A DNA stretch of 64,000 nt from Cucumis sativus (taxonomy: Eukaryota; Streptophyta; Magnoliopsida; Cucurbitales; Cucurbitaceae): contig NC_026657.2 in the NCBI RefSeq assembly GCF_000004075.3, forward strand, positions 28,800,408-28,864,407, in the 5' to 3' direction. Both the position numbers and the translations under genes were made by a program. Positions 23,501 to 33,196 of the stretch are shown here, piece by piece. The notes under the pieces were generated by a model. The model was not told the origin of the DNA, did no database searches, and saw nothing but the letters and a program-made list of their open reading frames with translations. How positions within the stretch are numbered: position 1 is the stretch's first letter; each line of letters begins with the position of its first letter.

Positions 23501-24250
23501 TGAAAAAATAAACTGTGTAAGTGCTTCCAATAAATGAAACTTTCGTAGTGTAGATATGGAAAGCAGACTTTTTCCGGAGTCATCAAAGATGGGATGAGTG
23601 CTATTACCAGATATTATCTGAATAATTTCCATGACGGGGTTCGGCAGGTAAGCCTTCTACGTCTTTGAAAATCCAGTTTGAATGAATAGAGCTCCATTTC
23701 TAAAGAAGTATTTTGCTCTATTTTGTGTAGGATGCAATAGATCTTATATGTGGTCGCTATAGTATCAACAAACATGGTCCTTCACCATTCCAGCTGAATG
23801 GATTTGAATCACTATCTGTAAGTAATGATGCGAGTAATGAGAGAATCGTTAAATGTAAGGTGGAATGATACAAGTAATTAGAGAGTTGTTAAGTTTATGG
23901 GCCAAAGTATTCTCTAAAAACTATATCCTGCTCATAGTTTATTTACTTTATTATGCAGTATCTCCCGGTAGCATCAGCTCTAGTGGTTGGAGGTTTGACG
24001 ATTACATCGCTCACGCTTCAGCAAGGTATGAATGTTATGGTCATCATTTTCTACAGATTATTGTTTTGTCTATTCTTAGGATGATTTAAAATTAATATAT
24101 GTTCTACGATTTTCTCTTATAGCGGGAAGGAATGCCCAGCAATTTATGTCATCTGTGCTTTGGGCTGGTGTTACTGCTGGGGTGATGGCAGTGGTCAAAG
24201 CAAATGGCAAACAGTTCTGTTCTAGGCCTCGCTTATGCGGCCTCCGTTAA
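17591..24250 (+). CDS. SAC7: SAC-domain phosphoinositide phosphatase, RHD4/SAC7 type
   Basis: Hydrolyses phosphoinositides, chiefly PI4P in the plant RHD4/SAC7 group, on ER or trafficking membranes. It affects polarised growth such as root hairs. Twenty exons: 17591-17744, 18504-18578, 18914-19041, 19214-19305, 19461-19518, 19987-20043, 20216-20249, 20701-20781, 20871-20977, 21234-21320, 21406-21483, 21715-21779, 22752-22850, 22963-23062, 23161-23269, 23401-23473, 23554-23647, 23731-23817, 23959-24025 and 24123-24250. They give 590 residues, against about 597 in Arabidopsis. The catalytic CX5R(T) motif is CIDCLDRT, C394 to R400. Two hydrophobic segments near 529-547 and 556-573 anchor the C-terminus in membrane. 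All junctions stay in phase, but intron 7 (20250-20700) has no GT donor and looks U12-type. SAC6 or SAC8 are the alternatives to SAC7. Confidence 0.92.
19048..19162 (+). repeat. 28-bp x 4 tandem repeat in SAC intron 3
   Basis: Four near-identical units of TTCCTTTGATATTGC plus a (C/T)ATTAAAAA spacer start near 19061, 19089, 19117 and 19145. The array begins only a few bases after the exon 3 donor at 19042. Confidence 0.85.
20250..20700 (+). other. Probable U12-type (AT-AA) intron 7 of the SAC gene
   Basis: The exon ends ...CTGCAAGGAA and the next bases are ATATCCTA, close to the U12 5' splice site ATATCCTT. Near the 3' end CCTTAAC (20684-20690) matches the U12 branch-point core, about 11 nt before the junction. 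Joining 20249 to 20701 restores [14 protein letters not shown], as in related plant proteins. The last two intron bases would then be AA, not AC or AG. No usable GT donor precedes an in-frame stop in the retained intron. Confidence 0.65.
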
Positions 24251-24421
24251 AGGTTCGGTTCGGTTCTCTCTCCACATTTTTCTAAGCGATATTATATATG
24301 GAGGACAGAAATGCAATTCTGATTTACTGTAATTGACCTCTTACACAATGCATATAGTGTGTTCTTTCGTGCTATTTTCCATGTTCTCAAGTTTTTTAGT
24401 TAAGCAAGATGATGAACTAGT

Positions 24422-24510
24422 GTATGCTTGGATTAACTTTTTCAGTGTTTATAAACAAGTGAGTCCAAAAAAGGTGTTTATAAACGCGTAGAAAATCAAT
24501 CCAAATATAC
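24422..24510. mobile_element. Short foldback hairpin, MITE-like
   Basis: Two 35-nt arms, 24422-24456 and 24476-24510, are inverted copies matching at about 27 of 35 positions, and several mismatches allow G-U pairing. The loop is 19 nt. The arms end in TTTATAAAC next to the loop. The outer ends (GTATGCTTGGATT / AATCCAAATATAC) resemble MITE termini. It lies about 170 bp after the SAC stop codon, so it may be in or near the 3' UTR. Confidence 0.55.
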
Positions 24511-25894
24511 TTTAAATCTACCAAACATCCATAACTATTTGGTATTTAGTGTTTTTTAAAATTATGCTTATTTTCAAACAATCGATAACATAGAAACATA
24601 AACAAATATTTGTTTAAAAAACCACTTTTATTTGTTTTGAATAATTGATTAGATTTTGACAACGAGAAGGTTGGATAACTAAACAAGATTTTTTTTCTTT
24701 CCTTCACAGTGACTCGATTTTTAAAATAAATTCGTATTATCTATTTCATTCCCTTATGTCCCTCCGTTAGCAAGGAAGAGGTGATGGCTTAAACTCTTTT
24801 ATCTATGATACTCTTGTTCGAAATAACACGTAATATGCTAAGAAAGAAAAAAATAGAAATTCTATTTAAGCGATGATAAGTAGTTTCTTTTCCCTTACAC
24901 TTCAAGTATGTTGCTTAAACCAATTTATATGTTGCTTAAACCAATTTATATAATGTGTAGTTCGCTATGAGATACATCAAAATAAAACTACAAAATAAAT
25001 GATGGCGTGGTTAACTAGAATGGTGTAGTGATGATGGTTAACGGGCAGTAAATTGTTTAAAATTGTGCGGGATTTTTTCTTACAAAGTATCCGAGTTTTC
25101 TCGGGGTGGATGGTTTAGGTACGGTTTGGTAATCCTTTTATTTTTTCATTTTCGAGAATCTTACTTCCACCTCTAAATTTTTAGGTTTGTCCTTTGTTTT
25201 TACTAAAATCATGTCAAATTATAAAAATTAAATTAAAAATTTGAAAATTTTGATTTTTCTTTTTATAGAATTCTACTCGCAAGTAAAATCAAGCTTAAAT
25301 ATCACAACTTGAAAACTAAAAACAAAATCAAAATCATTTTAATAAAATGAGATTCTAGTTTCTGAAAATGACTTTCAAAGTTTTTCTTAATCTCAAACCA
25401 AGATGTTTTTGATAAGCTATTGAAATAGGATTTATATACAAATTAGCATTTCTGGGGAAAAAGGGAAAAGGAGGAAAAATTTAAGAGATCGAACATATCT
25501 TTGAATGCTTCCAAGGTGCTTCCCAGAAGATCGATCCCCACAAAGAAAAATGAGTTTTTTACTTTTCGGAAATCAGTTATTTATTGTTATTCATAATTTG
25601 GTTGAAATCCTTTTAAATTTTGATTTACATCACAAAACTGAAGAAAAAAAGTAAATACAAGAGTTTCCCTATTAAAACTCCCAACTTACAACTTGCAAAT
25701 TTATAGAGGTAATAGAAGAGAAGTATTTGTGCTAAAATGGGCCCATTTGAACTGTGCAATTAATTCACTTACTCAAGTGTAACCCTTACCTTCAAAATAC
25801 TTATATTATTATCAAAATTAAATACGAGTTTGTCTATTTTACACTATATTATCAATAATAAAAGTATTTTAATAGTATTTTTTAAAATATCTAT
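24511..25894. other. Intergenic, AT-rich, left part
   Basis: No coding region, repeat end or RNA gene could be supported. Short A/T-rich ORFs only. Confidence 0.6.
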
Positions 25895-25990
25895 TCATTG
25901 TATTAAATGCTGAGGTGGAGATTTGAACTCGAAACCTTTTATCCATAGAAACATACATGTGCCAGTTGAGCTAAGCTCGTGTTGCCATCT
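25895..25990 (-). mobile_element. tRNA-derived (SINE-head-like) sequence
   Basis: Read on the minus strand, the block contains TTAGCTCAACTGGC (25961-25974), which fits the Pol III A box. About 30 nt further comes CGAGTTCAAATCTCC (25917-25931), close to the B box GGTTCGANTCC. Order and spacing fit a tRNA-derived head of a plant SINE or a decayed tRNA copy. I could not draw a full cloverleaf, so it is not called a tRNA gene. No clear tail or target duplication was found. Confidence 0.45.
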
Positions 25991-27133
25991 ATTTGTTATT
26001 TTAAGTCAAATAACACATCTTTTTTTCTTGAGTCATTCAAGTCATTTTCCTATGAAATTTAATACAATATTAAGTTAAAAATTTAATTAAAGTTTGTTTG
26101 TCAATTCAATCTTTAATTTTGCATTTTGTGATAGTTATTTTATTCTACGAGTCCACTCGTTTCAAAATTAAAAATTGAAGTGCATCTTTAAAATTTTGAA
26201 AAAGATATTTATAAATTTACTAAACACATAATTTACAATTTAAAGATTTATTAAATGGTATTATTATTATAATCGTGTTTGGGGGAGACTATTATAATAT
26301 AATTTTTTTATTATTTACATATATAATGTAGATTGAATACATATTCTTCTTCGATCGATTTTATTAGATCTAGTTAATTAGGATGTTTAGGATTATGATG
26401 TTTAAGATTTAGAGTTAATTAGGAGGTTCATATTTAATAAATTTAACTTAAAATATTTTTTACTACTCTTCTATACATAAATACACCTTTCTCTTTGCAT
26501 TAATTATATAACACCACAAAAAACACCATAACTTATGCAATTCTTTTTGAGTTGATTTAGCCCATGAAATAGGGTTCTCCAACCATTTCTTTTTTAAAAT
26601 ATGACAGAAAGATTCCAAGTTGCTCAATCTTCAAAACTTGGGTCAATTGGGATAATTACCAAAATAATAATTATAAGAAAAGGAATGAAAGAAAGAGTGT
26701 ATGTTGAGGTCTAAATTAATCGAATGTCATTCACCTGCTTGTCAATAAACGCTAACGGACCCACAAAAAAAGTAGCAAATTTCTAGAACATAGTTTTAAT
26801 GTGCTTTTTCTATTCTTTATTTTCTCAAATTTCATTAATCAAGTTTCAACTGCACTATCAATTTTCCTTTATCTCAATTTATACTTTGCAAAAAAAATTC
26901 TTTAGACGATAAAAACACTTCACACATGAGAAATAATAAAATCTAATCTTTTATTACTTAGGTTAACAGTTTACGATGAAATCCGATGAATTAAAAACAT
27001 GGTTTCGAATCATTTCAGAATATTCTCTCTTTTCTCATAACAAACAAACAAATTATTTTTAAAAAGAGCATAAAATAAGAGTTTTTTTTAAGGGAATACT
27101 AAAAGCAAAGTTGGTAATTATCTATTGTGATGC
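25991..27133. other. Intergenic, AT-rich, middle part
   Basis: Very AT-rich, with several A/T homopolymer runs. Nothing else was recognised. Confidence 0.6.
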
Positions 27134-27570
27134 TACGTGGCAGTTTCATACCATTCCAATTGTCCGTAGAGTTACGTGTCAGCTTCTCAGCTAAGATCCT
27201 CCGGTAGGTTCAACGTTGCCAACGGCTCCACCGCCTGTTCACACAATCCTTTATAATTCATATCTACTTTATATTTTTTCAAATTAAGATAACAAAAGAA
27301 AAAAAGAAAAAAAAAACCAAATTTACACACTAAATCAACTACAATTTTACATTGTTGGTGTGAGACTCTTGCACGTGGGCATAACACCTTAGGTGTGCAA
27401 TCTATAAAACTCCCCTCCCTGTGCTACATTAATACATCTTTTTTCTAATAATGTATATTCAACATCTCCACATGATCATTTTTAATAATCAAACTATTCT
27501 TTTGTGATAACCCACGAACGATTTCTTTTCTCTCTTTTTCTTTTCATTTTTATAACTATACATACATACA

Positions 27571-27602
<32 letters not shown>

Positions 27603-27847
27603 AGGTGAAATGGAAAGAGAGTACGAATTTGATACGAAGATTTGTCAAATATTTTGGAAGGCTAAAAAAGGAAAGGTTTAGTTAGGGGATTGGACCCCAT
27701 TGAGAAAGGACCTTGCAACTTGCAAATTGCAAACGACGACGTATTGCGTTTTGTCGAATCTTATACGGACTCCTAGGGCAACCGCCTCTCTTACTCTTAT
27801 TGTTACGATGAACATCACCTGGACACACTATATATTCGCCACGTGGC
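27134..27847 (+). promoter_or_regulatory. Cluster of ACGT/G-box elements
   Basis: Four ACGT-core elements lie within about 715 bp: TACGTGGC (27134-27141), TACGTGTC (27173-27180), CACGTGGG (27372-27379) and the palindromic G-box GCCACGTGGC (27838-27847). bZIP/ABF factors bind such ABRE-like sites. The last sits beside TATA-like sequence and a CT-repeat that resembles a 5' UTR, yet no coding region follows closely. It may serve an unannotated transcript or, at a distance, the DOG1-like gene. Confidence 0.35.
27561..27600. repeat. (CATA)10 microsatellite
   Basis: Ten uninterrupted CATA units. Confidence 0.98.
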
Positions 27848-27900
27848 AGCAATATAGAGCCCCTTCAATCTCTCTCTCTCTCTTCTAAAATCCATCCTGT

Positions 27901-29062
27901 GTGTTTCTTTTTCTCCTTTACCTTCTTCTTCTTATTACAAACACTTTCCTCTTGACCCCACTTTTTGGTCTCTTCCAAGTTCCAACCTCATTTCTCTTAT
28001 CACACTTGGTTGCCTATTTGTTCATATCTTTTTACCAAATTATATTTTATTTACTTATAAACTTTTATAAATCTTTTAAACTCACTTCATTATTCCCTTA
28101 AAATAGTATTTAACTTAAATTAAGTTAGTGACTAATTCAAAATTTTTGACTAAAAGATATTTATTATACTCGAGAATCAAACTAAATATGACAAAAGTGA
28201 CTATCCAATCGTTCCAAACAAAAATAAATACCATTTGATTTGTTAATTTTTTTTTAAAAAATGCTAAGCAAAGTTTTATTTTTGAGTGAGAAATGAAAAT
28301 TTCATGAAAAGTTACCATCTTCATTTATAAGATGTTCATCCACATGTCTTCATCGACGTTCGGAAGAGACTGAGAGCTAATTATCGAAACTTTGGGCTCT
28401 TTAAACACATACTTCGTGAAATGGTTCATGCAAATGACTAGGGTGGTATGTACTCAGTTAGGTTTGAATTGACCAAAAGAAAAAAAGAGAGGGAGAAAAA
28501 AGTACTACATATAAATCACTTTCATCCAATTAAACTAGTAATTATTTTCTTTAAGAAAAATTTCAATTCCTTAAAAGTTGTCGTAATGTAGTTAAACATT
28601 AAATTGAGTTGAATTCCATATTATTATTGACTTTACTAAAATTAAACATATTTGATGCAAATAAAATTATTTGAAAAATACTCTTTAATTTTCTACTATA
28701 ATGTTTTCATACAAAAGTTAATTAAAATCAAAGATCCAAAATGCAGATTTGAATACAGATCTCTATCTGTATAGAATCATACGAAAATCAACAACCAAAT
28801 AATTTGGAAAAAGAAAGAGTAAATTTAGATGCCAAAACCCATCTGGAAAGCCTTCCTCGATTTCCACCAAGTTTCCAGAGTTCTCCTTTGTTTTAACTGA
28901 CAATTAAAGTAATAGTACATAATAAATAATAAATCACTTACTAAGCTTAACACAATCACGAGACCCCTTCAAGGAAAGTTTGCTCCCAAATTTCAAAGGA
29001 AGTTTTTTTTTCATTCTTTAACTTTATTTCTATCGATATATATAGATATAAAACCAGACAAA
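27901..29062. other. Intergenic before the foldback element
   Basis: Pyrimidine-rich start (27901-27960), then AT-rich sequence. No supported gene. Confidence 0.55.
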
Positions 29063-29071
29063 AAGAAAATT

Positions 29072-29648
29072 GGAAAAATGACCAAAACAACTTACATTTT
29101 TTATTCTTCTTAGTTAATAATCTCGATCGAAATTGACTTTTAGATATAATGTAATTTCGTGTGTCAGAAATTTATTTCAAGATTTCGGGAATATAGTAGG
29201 ATACATTCCAAAATTAATTTTTCAGTTGTGACAAAAATACCCTCGTAACTAAAACTTATAAAAAACTTTTTACATTTGTATGAGTTTTTATTCACATTTC
29301 CTTTCTCACATATTTCATATCTTTCGAGACCATAAAAAAAAAAACTTATATTCACCTTATTATCTTTCGAGATCATCAAGAAAAATAACCTATATTCACC
29401 TTATTGGCGAGATTTTGGTTGCATTTTTAATTTTTGTTTGAGAAATAATAGATGATGAGGGCATTTTTGTTACAATTAAAAAATTAATGTTAAGATGCGT
29501 TTTAGTATGGCAGAAAATAAAATTACATTATACTTGATAGTCAATTTGGGTGGAGATTGTGGAAGAGAAACAAAAATGTAAATTTTGTAAAAGTGTGCTA
29601 GTTTTGATGTAAAACGTAAAACGGGTAGTTTTTGTTTCTCATATTCGA
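29072..29648. mobile_element. Mutator-like foldback MITE with 9-bp target duplication
   Basis: Direct 9-bp repeats AAGAAAATT flank the element at 29063-29071 and 29649-29657, the size expected of a Mutator-superfamily target duplication. Inside, the left arm (to about 29250) and the right arm (from about 29455) are long, imperfect inverted copies. Shared blocks include TATAATGTAATTT, AAATTGACT and ACAAAAATRCCCTC. The termini (GGAAAAATGACCAAAACAAC against the complement of the right end) are similar but diverged. There is no transposase. The central part holds a 43-bp tandem duplication. It ends about 95 bp before the DOG1-like start codon. Confidence 0.65.
29319..29405. repeat. 43-bp tandem duplication inside the foldback element
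   Basis: Two units, 29319-29361 and 29362-29405, each beginning ATCTTTCGAGA and ending TATTCACCTTATT. Confidence 0.85.
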
Positions 29649-29742
29649 AAGAAAATTAAAAATGCCAAATAAATTGGGTATGTTTCTCTCCCTAAATTCA
29701 TCTAAAAATCCAACGACTCTGCCTCTCTGTCTCTCTCTCTAA

Positions 29743-30450
29743 ATGGCAGGGGACCATTACAATGCTGACTCATTCAAAGCATTTTTTGAAGCTTGGCTCC
29801 TCCGTCAACGAAACTATCTCGACGACCTTCTCTCCACCGCACACGGCACTCCTCAAAACCGCGATCTCCAAGTTTCAATCTCTCGAATCCTCAGCCACTA
29901 TGAGGATTACTACGAGAAGAAATCAAGAATTGCCCAAACAGATATCTTTCTCGTTTTCACCCCACCCTGGTTCACCACCTACGAGAAGACTCTTCTCTGG
30001 ATCGGCGGATTCCGCCCGGGGCTCATTGTCCGGCTCGTTAACCAGTCCATAGACGACCTCTCGGACGAGCAGGTGGTTAGAATTAGGCGTCTTAAGGACG
30101 ACACGAAGGTCGAAGAAAGGCTACTAAACAATGACTTGGCGAAAATTCAAGAAAAAGTGGCCGCGCCGCCGCTGTTGGAATTTTTCCGCCACGGTGGCCA
30201 CGACGGCGTAATAGGCGGCGAGGCGGCAATGGAGTCGTTAAAAGCGGCGTTTCAGTCGGTGCTGGCGAGTGCGGATCTTTTGAGAAGAGATACGGCGTTA
30301 AAAGTGACACAGATCCTAACTCCGGCACAGACCGTGAGATTTTTGGCCGCCGTCGCTCAGCTTCACCTTAGAGTTAGAGCGTTGGGTTTGCAAGAAGATG
30401 CCAAACGAGATCCCACTTGTGTCGCCTTGGATAAAGATCCGGTTCGATAA
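29743..30450 (+). CDS. DOG1-domain protein (DOG1-like)
   Basis: Single-exon gene of 235 residues with the DOG1 domain (shared with the C-terminal part of TGA bZIP factors), starting near residue 8: SFKAFFEAWLLRQRNYLDDL. In this family DOG1 itself sets seed dormancy and DOG1-like proteins act in ABA- or seed-related processes. Length and the lack of introns resemble DOGL4. Other recognisable parts are YEDYYEKKSR, TPPWFTTYEKTLLWIGGFRPGL (the conserved W-x-G-G-F/W-R-P region) and LTPAQTVRFLAAVAQLHLRVRALG. No bZIP region precedes the domain, so it is not a TGA factor. Codon use is GC-richer than the surroundings. The promoter-proximal region contains a foldback MITE. The exact paralogue is not resolved. 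Confidence 0.9.
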   Translation: MAGDHYNADSFKAFFEAWLLRQRNYLDDLLSTAHGTPQNRDLQVSISRILSHYEDYYEKKSRIAQTDIFLVFTPPWFTTYEKTLLWIGGFRPGLIVRLVNQSIDDLSDEQVVRIRRLKDDTKVEERLLNNDLAKIQEKVAAPPLLEFFRHGGHDGVIGGEAAMESLKAAFQSVLASADLLRRDTALKVTQILTPAQTVRFLAAVAQLHLRVRALGLQEDAKRDPTCVALDKDPVR

Positions 30451-30479
30451 TCTTTTCTTTCTTTCTTTCTTTCTTTCTT
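30451..30479. repeat. (TTTC)n microsatellite
   Basis: About six TTTC units start directly after the DOG1-like stop codon. Confidence 0.95.
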
Positions 30480-33196
30480 CTTTTTTCAATTTTAGGTTCT
30501 TTTAAAAAAAAAATTAGGACTTTCTTTTTTGAAAAATGGTCATATGGTTTTAGACTTTAATTTTCAAAATCAGTAAAAGAAAAAAAGAAGCTTATATTGC
30601 GTTTGATTTTCTAAATAATAACAATAATAAAATAGAATTAGGGTCAGAAAAGTTTTTTTTTATTTTATTTGGTGTGTTGTTTTGTTTCTCCGGGGAAATG
30701 TATGAATATTTTTGAAAAAAAATGTAAAATATTTAAATTATCGAACGAGTGTTTCACTTTTTTTTAGAATTTATAGCTATTGATTTTATGTCCAATTAAA
30801 TGGTATTTGGTTGATCATATCTTTTATTTAGTTAAGACATATTTTGTCAACATTTTTGTTATATTTTTTTTTATGATATCAAAATATATGTATGTTCATT
30901 CACCTCGACATTGAATCGATGTTGAATCTATAGAAACATGAGAAAATTTTGATGTTTGTGGTATTACTTAGTATAACCGATCATTATATTTTGGTTCTAT
31001 GTTCTTTTGTTGTGTTCATATCATTTTCTTCATGAGGTTAGCTTTAAAGTATTTTCTCTTCTTTTTTTTTTGTTTTCTTTACTAGGTTTGAAATTATCTT
31101 AAACACACACATCTGTGTATATTTAGCTATTTAAAAATAAATAAATAAAATTGATTGTTGAAATTTCATTAAATTAATAATACAGACAATAGATTTTATT
31201 ACGCAATTAACAAAATATCTATACTTGGAAAATTTTAACCATTTGGTTTATTTAATTTTGTACCACAAAATGATTCCTTAACATTTAGGTTTGTTTTTCT
31301 TCGTATTCCAACTTTGAAGTTTCATTTTTGTGTATATCTATTTTTTAATAGAAAAAGTGATATTGTTTTTTTATGTTAATTGTCATTAACATAGTAAACT
31401 ATATATATATTTTTTTCTTAAGTGAATTTTGCTATCGCATGACTGAATAAAATGAGAGGTTGAATGTTCCGTTATACCCTTAGTTCCTAGATTTTCATGC
31501 ATTTGATCCGTAAGCTTTAAAAATATAATCTTGGTCATAATTTTTTTTTTATTTTAAACAATTATGATATTTTAGAATAATGACTTTTAAAAATCATATT
31601 CTCTCTAAAAATATTTTTTAGAACTTAAAAAATTAAAAGGACTAAATGAGATCATGTACTAAAAAGATAGTTTTCTAAAAGAAAAAATTATAAGTATATC
31701 TATTTCTTTCCACAATAATTTGGAAGGTTATATATATATACATAATTAAGGTCAAAATTGTAATTTAAGCATACCCTGAAATGAACAAAAATGAGTTGCC
31801 AACTATTGGCAACGAAAAAGCAATCGCCCCACGTTTATGTCTCTTCCTTTTGTTATGTTTTATTTTATAAAAGATATTTTTTTTTGTTTTTTAAAATTCT
31901 TTATGTATATTGTATTTTAGTTTAATTTGTCTTACTGCTCCTTTCGTACAAGAAGTTTGTCTTATTGCTATTTTATTTTTGTAATATTTGCATTTCAACC
32001 AAATTTAAAATATACATGTGGTTATTGATATATATGATTCTATTCTTTTAAATGAAGATTTACAAATATGGAAAACAATTCAATAAATTTTTTATCATAA
32101 AATTATTAGTAAAACTATTAACTGTTTGTCACTTCTGATCATTTAACTCTTCAACTGAAGTTAATAAAAATTCAACATTTTATTAAATAATTGCATTCAT
32201 TATCACTAACACGACTAACAGTCATTATAACACTAAACACTAACACGAAGCAAGGACACCAAACCCACTAATGAGATGTGAGACGTTAGTCTCTTGTAAA
32301 GAATTTTTTTGAGTGTGTGAAACCATTGGAAATTTAGTATATTTTTTAAGAAAATAAAGGGGAAAAAATTACCAAAATCCTCTCGAATCTTAATCCAATA
32401 ATCCAATTTTTATTCATATCTTTCTCTCAAATCCTTGGCTCATCAGATTCCACGAATCCAAAAAACTAAAGTATCTAACACTAGTAGTTGTCCTGTTCAC
32501 TACAAGAATTTTAAAGCTAAATCCTAATTCAATTTTATTAGGGTGTTTAATGGATGATAATTTTTAACAGGATTAGATGCACAATTAAAGTAAAATTGAT
32601 CTGATTTCCATTCCTTATGTCTAATGTATCAATCACCGGCATCTCAAGATTCCCAATTGTTTGAAAGTGAACATTTTAAAAAGGGATAAAGAAGAAATTT
32701 TCTAATATCAAATAAGGATGCACAAAGTATATTATTAATTTAGATGCTCCAACGTCAATGCAAATTTGAAACATAACACCATAACACCATAACGTTTAAA
32801 ACCAATTTGAAAATGGAAGTACGAAAGCCAACGTAGTTAACATTTGAGGCTCCATGAATAGACAGCAAAATAAGGCAAAGGGAGATATAAAGGACAGTCA
32901 ACAGTTTTAAGTATCACAGAGAAGAGACATGGAAGGACTTCCAAACTTAGTACCCATTAGATGACATTAAAATCAACATTCACATCTCTTTTAACCTACA
33001 CTCTACATAATGAATAACTGTAGTTTTATTAATAGAAGTAGTTCACTCACATATTATGATGAAGTAGTTGGTAGAGACAATCCATGCGAAACTAACTAAA
33101 TACACAAATAATGCTTTTTATTTATAGAATAGAGATAATATATTATATTATAGTACTATATATAAGTGGTTTGCTCACCATGCATGAACAAAAAGA
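30480..33196. other. Intergenic DOG1-like to ACX4
   Basis: Very AT-rich spacer between two convergent genes. The ends are presumably their 3' UTRs. No coding region, TIR pair or RNA gene was recognised. Confidence 0.6.

Noticed and set aside
27700-28101. Short ORFs downstream of the G-box
   Set aside because: Low-complexity translations without domains; the upstream motifs alone do not prove a coding gene.
30092-30328. Minus-strand ORF of 78 codons
   Set aside because: Antisense to the GC-rich DOG1-like coding sequence.
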